This document shows, piece after piece, positions 15,675 to 24,168 of a stretch of DNA of 64,000 nt; within the stretch, counting starts at the first letter, position 1, and the number at the start of each line of letters is the position of its first letter. The position numbers were made by a program, and so were the translations under genes. Under the pieces are notes generated by a model. It ran no database searches. It was not told the DNA's origin and was given only the letters and a program-made list of their open reading frames with translations. Source of the stretch: Streptomyces prunicolor NBRC 13075 (lineage in GTDB: Bacteria; Actinomycetota; Actinomycetes; Streptomycetales; Streptomycetaceae); NCBI RefSeq assembly GCF_000367365.1, contig NZ_BARF01000014.1, positions 248,001 to 312,000 on the forward strand, given 5' to 3'.

Positions 15675-16012
15675 GAGTCCTCGGCGTAGTAGTTCGGCCC
15701 GTCAGGGAAATTTTCATGCCGTGCCTCGCTGATGATCAGGTTCGACTCCACCGTGCGGCCTGATCGCGGGCCCTGTCCAAGACCTGTTTCGTGCTCTGTG
15801 ATGCCCGCGGGGCATGAGAACACCGTCCACCGGACCAAGGGCGTCACCTTCAGTGAGGGCGCCAGTCAGGTCCGCCACCACAGCCCGGTCGTCGTGAGCG
15901 GCATGTGCGGTCCGGCCCGGTCCCCTGAGGATCTCCCGTATGCCGTGGCGCTCCCCGCGGATAGGGTGGGCGGTGATCGACAGGGTCGGGCTGGGCGAGG
16001 GCGGCGGACGGC
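15675..16012. other. Intergenic region without a supportable gene
   Basis: These 338 bases separate the divergent thioesterase and LacI genes. Open frames exist on both strands, but their translations are low-complexity or arginine/proline-rich and lack start-site support. The region should hold both promoters; I cannot point to convincing -10/-35 boxes. Confidence 0.5.
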
Positions 16013-17077
16013 GTGGGCGGTGCCGAGGAGAGCAGGAACACGGGCACCGGGCGCCCGACGTCACGGGACGTCGCCCGGCTGGCCGGTGTGTCCCACACCG
16101 CGGTGTCCTTCGTGTTCAACGGCCGCGCCGACGGCAACCTCTCGGCCGCCACCCAGGAACGCATCCGGCAGGCCGCGGCCCAGCTGGGCTACCGCCCCGA
16201 CCCGGTCGCCCGAGGCCTGCGCCGTCGCCGTACGGCCGTGATCGGGCTGGTCACCGATGAGATCGCGTCCTCACCGTTCGCCGGCCGGCTGCTGCGCGGC
16301 GCCATGGAGACCGCCTGGGACAGCGACCATCTCGTCCTCACCGTCGACTCCGGCGGTGACCCGGTCAAGGAGGACGCGGCCGTCGCGGAACTGCTCGACC
16401 GGCGCGTGGACGGCATCATCTACGCGGCCATGTCACTGCGCCGGGTCCGCGTCCCCGAGGGCCTGCACCGCACCCACTCCGTGCTGGCCAACTGTCTGCC
16501 CGAGGACGATTCCCTGCCCGCCGTGGTCCCCGCCGAGCGCGCCGGTGGCCGTACCGCGGCCCGGCTGCTGCTCGCCGCCGGCCACCGTCGGCTCGCCGTG
16601 ATCGGCGGTCTGGACGACATCGCCTCGGTGGAACGCACCCGCGGCATCCGGGAGGCGCTGCGTGCCGAGGGCGCCACCGTGCCCGAGGAATGGATCGTGC
16701 GCGGCGGCGGGGAGATCTCCGCGGGATACGCGGGGGCGCTGCACCTGCTCGACGGGATCGAGCCGGCCCGTCGCCCCACCGGCGTCCTGTGCTACAACGA
16801 CCGGGTCGCGGCGGGTGTCCTGCACGCCGCGACCCGGCTCGGGATCGACGTGCCCGCCGATCTGTCGGTGGTCGGCTACGACGACCAGGAGCACATGGCC
16901 GCGTTCCTCACCCCGCCGCTCACCTCGGTCGCGCTGCCGCACCGGGCGATGGGCGAGGCGGCGACCCGGCTGCTCCTGGACACCATCGAAGCCGGCCAGG
17001 CACCGCCCGCAACTGTCCGGCGCCTGGCCTGCCCTGTGGTCAGCCGCGCCTCCGTGGGCCCGGCACCCACCCGCTGA
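16013..17077 (+). CDS. LacI-family regulator of the fructan-utilisation cluster
   Basis: A 354-residue LacI/GalR repressor. The helix-turn-helix is SRDVARLAGVSHTAVSFVFN (residues about 17-36), the hinge includes RPDPVARGLRRRRTAVIGLV, and the effector domain has AGHRRLAVIGGLDD, GVLCYNDRVAAGVL and LSVVGYDDQ. It is convergent with a GH32 gene and next to a sugar importer, so it probably controls uptake and hydrolysis of sucrose, levan or inulin. The start is a GTG. Its last codons (ACPVVSRASVGPAPTR) lie inside a 65-bp tandem repeat that continues past the stop. Confidence 0.9.
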   Translation: MGGAEESRNTGTGRPTSRDVARLAGVSHTAVSFVFNGRADGNLSAATQERIRQAAAQLGYRPDPVARGLRRRRTAVIGLVTDEIASSPFAGRLLRGAMETAWDSDHLVLTVDSGGDPVKEDAAVAELLDRRVDGIIYAAMSLRRVRVPEGLHRTHSVLANCLPEDDSLPAVVPAERAGGRTAARLLLAAGHRRLAVIGGLDDIASVERTRGIREALRAEGATVPEEWIVRGGGEISAGYAGALHLLDGIEPARRPTGVLCYNDRVAAGVLHAATRLGIDVPADLSVVGYDDQEHMAAFLTPPLTSVALPHRAMGEAATRLLLDTIEAGQAPPATVRRLACPVVSRASVGPAPTR

Positions 17078-17565
17078 CCCGGCCTGCGCCCGGCCCACCC
17101 TGAGACCAGCCACGTCTCGGTGGGCCCGGCACCCACCCGGACACCCTGTCTGTGCCCGGCCCGCCCCGGGACCAGAGGCCTCCCCGGGTCCGACGCCCAC
17201 CCGGTGACCCGGGCACCCGGCCCGTGCCTGGCCTGCCCTGTGGTCAGCCGAGCCTCCGTGGGTCCGGCGCCCACCCGGTGACCCTGCCTGCGCCCGCCCC
17301 GCCCCGAGACCAGCCAAGCCTCCCTGAGTCCGGCGCCCACCCGGGCACTCGGCCCGTGCCCGACCCGCCCCGAGGTCAGCCACGTCTCCGTGCATCCGGC
17401 GCCCACACCCGGACACCCGGCCTGCGCCTGCCCCGCCCCGAGATCAGCCACGTCTCCGTGCATCCGGCGCCCACCCGGACACTCGGCCCGTGCCCGGCCC
17501 ACCCCGAGATGAGCCACGTCTCCCTGAGTCCGGCGCCCACCCGATGACCCGGGCCCCCGGCCCGT
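17021..17565. repeat. Minisatellite of about eight 65-bp units between convergent genes
   Basis: About eight degenerate units of 63-72 bases run head to tail. Each contains a GCCC(G/A)CCC(C/T)GAG-like segment, a CAGCCACGTCTCC-like segment and CCGGCGCCCACCCGG. The first unit is the 3' end and stop region of the lacI-type gene; the unit at about 17223-17286 is nearly identical to it. The last unit abuts the conserved end of the GH32 gene on the other strand. The array therefore encodes the C termini of both proteins. It is not a CRISPR array: there are no unique spacers between constant repeats. Confidence 0.85.
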
Positions 17566-18901
17566 CGACGACCAGTTCGGCGATGTCGTCGGGGCGCCGG
17601 TAGACGCGCTCGGTGACCATGGACCGGTCCGCGACGAAGAGTTCGAGGAGCGAGCCGTCGACGAGCAGCCGCAGCGTGAGTTCCGGCGCCTTCGGCACGT
17701 GCACGGTGATCGGGGCGGAGCCTTCCCTGCCGGTCCGGGGCCAGGCGACGCGGTCGAGGACGACGGTCCCCGAGGCAGGGTCCGCCCGGACGGTCAGCTC
17801 CCGGCCCGCCGGGTCCCGGAGCAGGCTCACCGTGGTTGGTTCGCATGCGGTGACCGTCAGGTCGTACGAGAGTGGCAGTGGAACCCGGGCCGGCGCGGTG
17901 ACGAACGGCTCGGCCGGGTGGAGTTGGTCGAGTTCCGGGGCCGGACTCACCCGCAGCGAGCCGTCGGGGTGGACGTCGACGACCCGTGGCGCGGTGAGGA
18001 CGCCTGCCCATCCGGCCCGGAGCACCTCCTCCTGCGGGCGGGCCTCCCACGACCAGCCCCAGAGCAGTGCGCGGTCCGGCTCCTGGAGCACGGCGGGAGC
18101 GTAGAAGTCCCGCCCCTGGTCCAGCCTGCCGCCTGCGCGCGGCACGAAGCCCAACCCGCCCTGGCCGTCCGCCTCCAGACGGCCCGTCAGGTATCCGGTG
18201 GAGCAGGGATCCCCGTCCCACAGGGACACCAGGAGTACGTGCTCGCAGCCTGCCGTCCGGTACAGGTGCGGGCACTCCCAGCCCACCGACTTGTCGCCGA
18301 ACACACCTGTGGCCACCGGGTCCTTGCCGTCCAGCAGCACACCGGCGAACCGCCAGTCGGTCAGGTCGTCGCAGTCGTAGAGCAGGACCGACGGTGTGCC
18401 GTCGGCGTGGCCGGCCCCGACCAGGGCCCAGCGTCTGTCCGCGCAGTGGAAGACGAACGGGTCGCGGAACATCACCACGTCCAGTCCCGGCGGCGGCCCT
18501 GCCACCACCGGTGTCGGCAGCGGCTTCCACTCGGTCAGTTGCTCGTCGTCCGGGTCCGCCGCCCGCGCCAGGCAGATGGTGCCGAGTCCGGTGTGGGTAC
18601 GGTCAACTCCCGTGTATACGGCGGTCGGTGTGCCGGCGTCGTCGGTCACGCAGCCCGACCAGCAGCCGGCCTCGTCGGGGCCGCCGGGCGTCGGGGCGAG
18701 CGCGATCGGATGGTGCTCCCAGTGCGCGAGGTCGGTGCTGGAGGCATGGCCCCAGTGGACGTTCGCGTGCACAGGTGTGTCGGGGTTGTGCTGGTAGAAG
18801 AGGTGGTAGCGGTCCCGCCAACGGAACGGCCCATTGGGGTCGTTGATCCAGCCGGCGGGCGGACGGACCCTGAAACGCGGTGCGTTGGGGTCATTGCTCA
18901 A
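17444..18901 (-). CDS. Intracellular GH32 beta-fructofuranosidase
   Basis: A 485-residue glycoside hydrolase family 32 enzyme without a signal peptide. The nucleophile is in WINDPNGPF near residue 18, the transition-state Asp in MFRDPFVF near 144, and the acid/base Glu in GWECPHLY near 205. A C-terminal beta-sandwich (SLLELFVADRSMVTERVY) follows. It probably cleaves imported sucrose or short fructo-oligosaccharides. The start is TTG, overlapping the upstream TGA by four bases; no ATG is available nearby. After IAELVVDG the last 35-40 residues (for example RVIGWAPDSGRRG, then VSGWAPDARRRG) are translated minisatellite and not part of the family fold. Confidence 0.9.
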   Translation of the reverse strand: MSNDPNAPRFRVRPPAGWINDPNGPFRWRDRYHLFYQHNPDTPVHANVHWGHASSTDLAHWEHHPIALAPTPGGPDEAGCWSGCVTDDAGTPTAVYTGVDRTHTGLGTICLARAADPDDEQLTEWKPLPTPVVAGPPPGLDVVMFRDPFVFHCADRRWALVGAGHADGTPSVLLYDCDDLTDWRFAGVLLDGKDPVATGVFGDKSVGWECPHLYRTAGCEHVLLVSLWDGDPCSTGYLTGRLEADGQGGLGFVPRAGGRLDQGRDFYAPAVLQEPDRALLWGWSWEARPQEEVLRAGWAGVLTAPRVVDVHPDGSLRVSPAPELDQLHPAEPFVTAPARVPLPLSYDLTVTACEPTTVSLLRDPAGRELTVRADPASGTVVLDRVAWPRTGREGSAPITVHVPKAPELTLRLLVDGSLLELFVADRSMVTERVYRRPDDIAELVVDGPGARVIGWAPDSGRRGSSRGGPGTGRVSGWAPDARRRG

Positions 18902-19788
18902 CGGTTGACTCCTGCGGACGTGATGCCCTCGCGGAGAGGGCGCTGGCCGACGGCGAACACGGCGACGGCGGGGAGCATCGAGAGCACGACCCCGGCCAGG
19001 ACCACCGAGATGGACCCGGTGCCGAGGTTGCCCTGAAGGGAGACCAGACCCAGCGGAAGCGTGTAGTTCTGGCTGGAGGTCTCCAGGATCAGCGGGCGGA
19101 AGAACTCGTTCCAGTGGTAGTTGAAGGCCAGCACGCCGACGATCGCGAGGCCGGGTGTGGCCAGCGGCGCGTACACCGAGCGGAAGATCCGCCAGGTCCC
19201 CGCGCCGTCCAGCATGGCCGCCTCACCCAGGTCCTTCGGCATCCCGAGGAAGTACTGGCGCATCAGGAAGGTGCCGAAGGCGGTCGGGAAGGCCGGGATG
19301 ATCAGGCCGAGGAGCGTGTCGGTGAGGCCCATCGTCTTCAGCACCAGGAACACCGGCACGATGGTGACCTGCAACGGCACCATCATGGTCGCCAGGACCA
19401 GGCCGAAGAGCGGCTTCTTGAAACGGAACTCCAGGCGCGCGAAGGCGTATCCGGCCAGGCCTGCCGTGATCATCTGGCCGACGGCGACCAGCGCCGTCAC
19501 CAGCGTGGAGTTCAGGGCGAGCAGCCACACGTCGATCTGCTGGAAGACCCCGTGGTAGGCCGCGGTCGTCGGGTGCGTCGGGATGATCTGCGGGGGCAGG
19601 TCGAAGGACTGGGCCGGAGTGCGCAGTGAGGTGGCGACGGTCCAGATGACCGGGCCCAGTGTCAGCAGGGCGCACACGGCCAGCGCGGCGATCCGGGCCC
19701 AGGGGGCGAGTGAGTAACGGACGCGACTGAGGGTCGGGGTCGCTTTCAGGGTCGGGGTTGCTTGGCTCATAGCGCTCATGCGGCTCAC
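18898..19788 (-). CDS. Sugar ABC transporter permease (MalG type)
   Basis: A 296-residue inner-membrane permease with six predicted segments. The EAA loop that contacts the ATPase reads GEAAMLDGAGTWRIFRSVYA, near residues 193-212. The N-terminal segment IAALAVCALLTLGPVIWTVATS and the final VVLAGVVLSMLPAVAVFAVG fit the MalG group of CUT1 importers. It pairs with the permease encoded upstream. The GTG at 19788 and ATGs three and six codons downstream are possible starts. The stop overlaps the TTG of the GH32 gene, linking import and hydrolysis. Confidence 0.93.
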   Translation of the reverse strand: MSRMSAMSQATPTLKATPTLSRVRYSLAPWARIAALAVCALLTLGPVIWTVATSLRTPAQSFDLPPQIIPTHPTTAAYHGVFQQIDVWLLALNSTLVTALVAVGQMITAGLAGYAFARLEFRFKKPLFGLVLATMMVPLQVTIVPVFLVLKTMGLTDTLLGLIIPAFPTAFGTFLMRQYFLGMPKDLGEAAMLDGAGTWRIFRSVYAPLATPGLAIVGVLAFNYHWNEFFRPLILETSSQNYTLPLGLVSLQGNLGTGSISVVLAGVVLSMLPAVAVFAVGQRPLREGITSAGVNR

Positions 19789-19792
19789 CGGC

Positions 19793-20755
19793 TCACTGGT
19801 AGTGGACGAAACGCCGGCTGAGCCGGAACTGGAGGGCGGTGACCGCCATGATCAGCGCGAAGAGCAGCACGCCCACCGCGGACGCCTCGCCGAAGTCGAG
19901 CTGCTCGAAGGCCCGCTCGTAGATCACCATCACCACGGTGCGGGTGGCGTCGCCGGGTCCGCCGTCGGTGAGGACGTAGGGCTGTTCGAAGACCTGGAGG
20001 GCGTTGATGATGCCGACCACCGTCGCGACGAGCAGCGTCGGCGACAGCAGCGGCAGCGTGATGCCGAGGTGCTTGCGCAGGCCGGTCGCGCCGTCGAGGG
20101 CGGCGGCCTCGTGGATCTCCTTGGGGATGTTGTTCAGCCCGCCGACGAACAGCAGGAACGAGAAACCGAACTGCTGCCAGACGTAGACCAGGACCACCGT
20201 GGCCATCGCCGCGTGCTCCGAGGTCAGCCAGGGCACGGGCGCGATGCCGACCAGGCCGATCAGCCAGTTCACCACCCCGAAGTCCTGGTTGAACAGGTAC
20301 TTCATCACCACCGAGATGGACGCGGCGGACAGTACCAGGGGGAAGAAGAACGCCGAACGGAACACCGACCGCAGCCACACCGGCATCCGCCCGTTCAGCG
20401 CGAGCGCCAGCGACAGCGCGATCAGCAGTTGCAGCGCGACCGCGAGAACCATGAAGAGGAGCGTGTTCCGGAAGGAGACCAGGACGGTCGAATCCGTAAA
20501 CGTCGTACGGTAGTTGGCGCCGCCGACGAAGTGGGGCGGGTCGATCACGTTCCACTGGAACAGGCTCAGCACGACGGACCCGATGATCGGCACGACCGTG
20601 AAGACGACGATGCCGACGACGGTGGGCGCCAGGAACAGCGCGGCCACCAGCCGGGCGCCGCGGTCGCGGACGGACGGCCGCACGGCGACGGGTGGCGTGG
20701 CGGGCCGCGAACGGACGGGCGGAACCTGGGAGTTCGGGACCTGGGTGTTCGTCAT
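19793..20755 (-). CDS. Sugar ABC transporter permease (MalF type)
   Basis: A 320-residue CUT1 permease with a long proline-rich cytoplasmic N terminus, then six membrane segments (LVAALFLAPTVVGIVVFTVV is the first). Its EAA loop is HEAAALDGATGLRKHLGITL near residues 217-236. The typical motif YVLTDGGPGDATRT precedes the last segments. Its ATG overlaps the binding-protein stop by four bases, and the second permease follows 4 bases downstream. No ATPase gene is present; in Streptomyces many CUT1 importers share the unlinked ATPase MsiK. Confidence 0.94.
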   Translation of the reverse strand: MTNTQVPNSQVPPVRSRPATPPVAVRPSVRDRGARLVAALFLAPTVVGIVVFTVVPIIGSVVLSLFQWNVIDPPHFVGGANYRTTFTDSTVLVSFRNTLLFMVLAVALQLLIALSLALALNGRMPVWLRSVFRSAFFFPLVLSAASISVVMKYLFNQDFGVVNWLIGLVGIAPVPWLTSEHAAMATVVLVYVWQQFGFSFLLFVGGLNNIPKEIHEAAALDGATGLRKHLGITLPLLSPTLLVATVVGIINALQVFEQPYVLTDGGPGDATRTVVMVIYERAFEQLDFGEASAVGVLLFALIMAVTALQFRLSRRFVHYQ

Positions 20756-22161
20756 ACCTCACGCTCCATGGCCTGCTCCAGGTCGCCTTGCATCCGGCGC
20801 AGCGCGGGACCCACCGCGCGCGGCGAGGCCAGCGCGGTGCCGGTGTACTTGAGCAGGACGTCGGTCACCTCGGCGACCTGCGGCGGCGCGGGGATCGGGC
20901 CGGTGTCGGGGAACCGGTCGAGGGTGTCGTAGAAGACCTGCCAGTGCGCCGGGCCGCTCGCGGCGTAGCGGGCGGCGTTCAGCATCGAACGCCGGGCCGG
21001 GGTGGTCTGGTTGGTCCGGAACAGCCGGGTCATGGTGTCCTTGCGGGCCGCGTACTTGATGAACTCCCAGGCGGCTTCCTGCTTCTTCGAGGTGCGCAGC
21101 AGCGCGTAGCCCGCCGCGCCGAACTGGTGGCGCTGGGTGCGCCAGCGCGGGAAGTACTGCACGTCGTAGTCGGCGGCCCGCATGCCGGCCTGTTGCAGGC
21201 CGCCCGCCCAGAAGCCGCCCGCCGGTGTGACGCCGACGTGGCCGGTGGAGAACACGCCGACCAGGTTGTTGCCGTTGCCGCCCTCGGGCCGGGTGCACAG
21301 GTCCTCCTGGACGAGGGAGGCGATGTAGTCGTACGCCTCCTCGACGCGGTCGGTGGTGGCCTGCGGGGTGGTCCAGCGGAAGCCGCCGCCGCGCCCCTGT
21401 CGGTCGGCGGCCGGGTAGAAGGTGTCCCACAGCCAGGAGCCGCCGGGCGCCTTCGACTCCTTCAGCAGGTTCGTGCCGTTCGCGAAGAGCCAGGGCACCA
21501 CACCGCCCCACAGCCGGTTGGTCCAGAAGTACGGCGTGAAGTGGGAGCCGCCGCCACGCTTCAGCTCCCGCAGCAGCGCGGTGAAGTCGTCGCGGCTCCA
21601 GTCGGCCGCCGGGAAATCCGCGCCCGCCCGCTTCAGCACCTGCTTGTTGAGGTACATGTCGGCGGCGTTGAACTCCATGGGCAGCTGGTAGAGGTTGCCC
21701 TCGTACATCATCGACTCCACCAGCGAGGGGTGGACGTCGGCGAAGTACTCACGCAGCTCCGCCGCGTCCCGCCGCACCCAGCGGTCCAGGGACACGCCGA
21801 GCCGCTGGGCGAACAACTGCACGCCCTCGGTGGCCACATACACCAGGTCGGGAGCGGTACCCGCGGCGATCTGGGTGAGGATCTTCGCGAAGAAGTCCGA
21901 CCAGTCGACGGCCTGCACCGCGTTCACCCGCAGCGGGATGTCGGGGTGGAGCCGGTGGAAGCCCTTGGTGAGGGCCTCGACGGTGGCCGGGTCGAAGGCG
22001 GAGCCGAGGGTGGCGACGACGAGGGAGCCGTCGTCCCGGCCGGGGATGTCGGCTCCGGTGAGCCGGTCCCAGCTCGCGGCGGTACCGGCCAGAGCGGCTG
22101 CTCCGGCCCCGTACGCGCCGTACCGCAGCAGGGTGCGGCGGGGGAGGTGCGAGTCAGTCAT
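20752..22161 (-). CDS. Sugar-binding protein of the ABC importer, probable Tat export
   Basis: A 469-residue family 1 solute-binding protein. The N terminus PRRTLLRYGAYGAGAAALAG is a twin-arginine signal, not the usual lipobox, so export through Tat is likely. The mature protein has the family landmarks DWSDFFAKILTQIAAGTAPDLVY and, near the C terminus, QEAAWEFIKYAARKDTMTR. By context it binds sucrose, levan- or inulin-derived oligosaccharides. It is the first gene of the importer operon. On its strand TTGACA (22227-22232) and CATCAT form a plausible promoter, with a palindromic operator between promoter and start. Confidence 0.9.
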   Translation of the reverse strand: MTDSHLPRRTLLRYGAYGAGAAALAGTAASWDRLTGADIPGRDDGSLVVATLGSAFDPATVEALTKGFHRLHPDIPLRVNAVQAVDWSDFFAKILTQIAAGTAPDLVYVATEGVQLFAQRLGVSLDRWVRRDAAELREYFADVHPSLVESMMYEGNLYQLPMEFNAADMYLNKQVLKRAGADFPAADWSRDDFTALLRELKRGGGSHFTPYFWTNRLWGGVVPWLFANGTNLLKESKAPGGSWLWDTFYPAADRQGRGGGFRWTTPQATTDRVEEAYDYIASLVQEDLCTRPEGGNGNNLVGVFSTGHVGVTPAGGFWAGGLQQAGMRAADYDVQYFPRWRTQRHQFGAAGYALLRTSKKQEAAWEFIKYAARKDTMTRLFRTNQTTPARRSMLNAARYAASGPAHWQVFYDTLDRFPDTGPIPAPPQVAEVTDVLLKYTGTALASPRAVGPALRRMQGDLEQAMEREV

Positions 22162-22170
22162 CCAACGGGC

Positions 22171-22289
22171 CTAACTCGTGTTAGTTCAGGGTTGATGCCC
22201 AGATGATGGGAACCGGACGGCAGGCCTGTCAAGGGTCGGGAACGCTTGACCTTCAACGGGTCAGGACTCTTGACCTTTAACGAGTTAGG
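22171..22289. promoter_or_regulatory. Divergent control region of the fructan cluster with three operator-like sites
   Basis: CTAACTCGTGTTAG (22171-22184) lies between the binding-protein promoter and its start. A 21-bp element occurs twice in direct orientation 24 bases apart, at 22245-22265 and 22269-22289; its cores read TTCAACGGGTCAGG and TTTAACGAGTTAGG. Seen from the other strand, the second core contains CTAACTCG, the same half-site as the palindrome. The second copy supplies TTGACC as -35 and fills the spacer before TACAGT (22292-22297), the likely promoter of the exported GH32. A LacI-type repressor here could shut off both directions. Confidence 0.65.
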
Positions 22290-22406
22290 TCTACAGTCCT
22301 CGTTCGCAGGAGCCGATTTTTCACGCCCTTCACGTTGTGAGCCGCACTCGCGTGCGTGACGAGCCGCCACGGGCCCTCAGGGCCGCCACGAGAGGAACGA
22401 TGTGTC

Positions 22407-24005
22407 ATGCCCGGAACTGCCATGCCCGGAACATCGGGGATTTCCAGGAGATCACTGTTCGCGGGATCGGCTGCGGGCACCGCTGCCGCGCTGCTGCCCA
22501 CCGGAACGGCTACGGCCGCCCCGAAGCCCGAGCCCAAGGCCGAGGGTGCCGCCAAGTCCGCGGCGAGCGGGGCGAGTTACCGCGCCGCGTACCACTTCAC
22601 GGTCCCCGACCAGTGGAAGAACGACCCGCAGCGGCCCGTCTGGATCGACGGCGAGTACCACTACTACTACCTCTACAACGCCGACTACTTCACCGGCGTC
22701 GTCGGCACCGCATGGCGCCTGGCCACCACCGAGGACCTGGTCTCCTTCACCGACCGCGGGGTCGCCGCACCCAAGAACACCACGTCCAACGGCGACCTCT
22801 GGTCGGGTTCAGCGGTGGTCGACACCGGCAACACATCCGGATTCGGCGCGGGCGCGGTCGTCGTCATCGTCACCATGTCTCCTGGCGGCGGCACCGACTC
22901 CCAGGCGCAGTTCCTGTACTACTCGACCGACGGCGGCATCACCTTCACCAACTACGGGACCGCCCCTGTCCTGCCCAACCCCGGCGTCGCCGACTTCCGC
23001 GACCCCAAGGTGATCCGCGACGAGGACCGGGGCCGCTGGGTGATGGCCCTCGCCGAGAACGACAAGATCGGCTTCTACCACTCCGACGACCTCAAGTCCT
23101 GGACGTACGCGAACGGTTTCGTCCACGACGGCATCGGCGTCCTGGAGTGCCCCGACCTGTTCCGCATCACCGCCGCCGACGGCACCGTGAAATGGGTGCT
23201 CGGCGCGAGCGCCAACGGGAAGAGCTCGGGGCTGCCCAACACGTACGCCTACTGGACGGGTTCCTTCGACGGCAGCGCGTTCACCGCTGACACGAGTGAC
23301 CCGCAGTGGCTCGACCACGGCTGGGACTGGTACGCCGCCGTCACCTTCGAGAAGCGGGACGCGAGCGGCGCGGTGGACGCGGCCGCCCGGTACGCGATCG
23401 GCTGGGTGAACAACTGGGACTACGCCAACACCACCCCCACCATCGACTGCGACGGCTTCAACGGCACCGACTCCGTCGTCCGCGAGATCACCCTGACGAA
23501 GGTGTCCGACAACACCTACTACCTCGCCTCCCGGCCCGTCGCCGGCCTCGACTCGCATGTCTCCCGCACCGTGAACCTGGGCGACGTCACCGTGGACGGC
23601 ACGAAAGTGCTCGACTACACCGGTGTCTCCTACGAGGTGACGACGGAGCTCAGCTGGTCCCAACTCACCGGCGCCGGACTCCAGTTGAGGCGCTCACCCG
23701 ACGGTGGTCGGCACATCGACGCCGGGATCTACGCCGACTACGCCTTCCTGAACCGGCGCAACACGGTGAACGCCGACACGTCCGGCAAGTGGCAGGAGAG
23801 CCACACCCCGTTCGACCCGTCCGCCGGCACGGTGAAGCTGCGCATCCTGGTGGACCGTACGTCGGTGGAGATGTTCGTCGACGACGGCCGCTATGTGCAC
23901 ACCAGCCAGGTGTTCCCGTACCTGCTGGACACCCGGCTCGCGCTGTTCACGATCGGCGGCAGCGCGGTATTCCGTAACACGGTGATACGCGAGTTCTCGG
24001 TGTGA
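22407..24005 (+). CDS. Exported GH32 fructan hydrolase (levanase/inulinase type)
   Basis: A 532-residue GH32 enzyme with a twin-arginine signal (SRRSLFAGSAAGTAAALLP) near residue 11. The catalytic triad is spread as DQWKNDPQRP (nucleophile Asp), DFRDPKVIRDED and VLECPDLFR (acid/base Glu). The nucleophile motif reads NDPQ where many relatives have NDPNG, as is common in levanases. A C-terminal beta-sandwich ends in VDRTSVEMFVDDGRYVHTS. It should cut levan or inulin outside the cell and supply the importer. The ATG at 22407 follows GAGGAA by about 10 bases. Two adjacent operators probably keep it off without fructan. Confidence 0.9.
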   Translation: MPGTAMPGTSGISRRSLFAGSAAGTAAALLPTGTATAAPKPEPKAEGAAKSAASGASYRAAYHFTVPDQWKNDPQRPVWIDGEYHYYYLYNADYFTGVVGTAWRLATTEDLVSFTDRGVAAPKNTTSNGDLWSGSAVVDTGNTSGFGAGAVVVIVTMSPGGGTDSQAQFLYYSTDGGITFTNYGTAPVLPNPGVADFRDPKVIRDEDRGRWVMALAENDKIGFYHSDDLKSWTYANGFVHDGIGVLECPDLFRITAADGTVKWVLGASANGKSSGLPNTYAYWTGSFDGSAFTADTSDPQWLDHGWDWYAAVTFEKRDASGAVDAAARYAIGWVNNWDYANTTPTIDCDGFNGTDSVVREITLTKVSDNTYYLASRPVAGLDSHVSRTVNLGDVTVDGTKVLDYTGVSYEVTTELSWSQLTGAGLQLRRSPDGGRHIDAGIYADYAFLNRRNTVNADTSGKWQESHTPFDPSAGTVKLRILVDRTSVEMFVDDGRYVHTSQVFPYLLDTRLALFTIGGSAVFRNTVIREFSV

Positions 24006-24168
24006 GAGCGGCCGGGCCGGCCGGGCCGGTTATGGGCGCGGGTGCGCACCATACGCGTGAACCCGATCGGCGGCGCCGATCCCGGTGAGCCCGGTTTCGT
24101 TCAAGGCCGTTATTCAGACCTGTTCGTCGATGCCTGTTCGTCGATACGTGTTCGTCAGTACCTGTTTC

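Noticed and set aside
15714..16241. Overlapping open frames on both strands between the thioesterase and lacI genes
   Set aside because: Compositionally biased translations with no recognisable motif or start; typical GC-rich spurious frames.
17152..17547. Open plus-strand frame of 131 codons rich in Pro, Arg and Gly across the minisatellite
   Set aside because: It is the translation of degenerate 65-bp repeats, without a start site or protein-like composition.
17021..17565. Possible CRISPR array
   Set aside because: Units are contiguous and degenerate; there are no constant 24-40 bp repeats with unique spacers and no cas genes.
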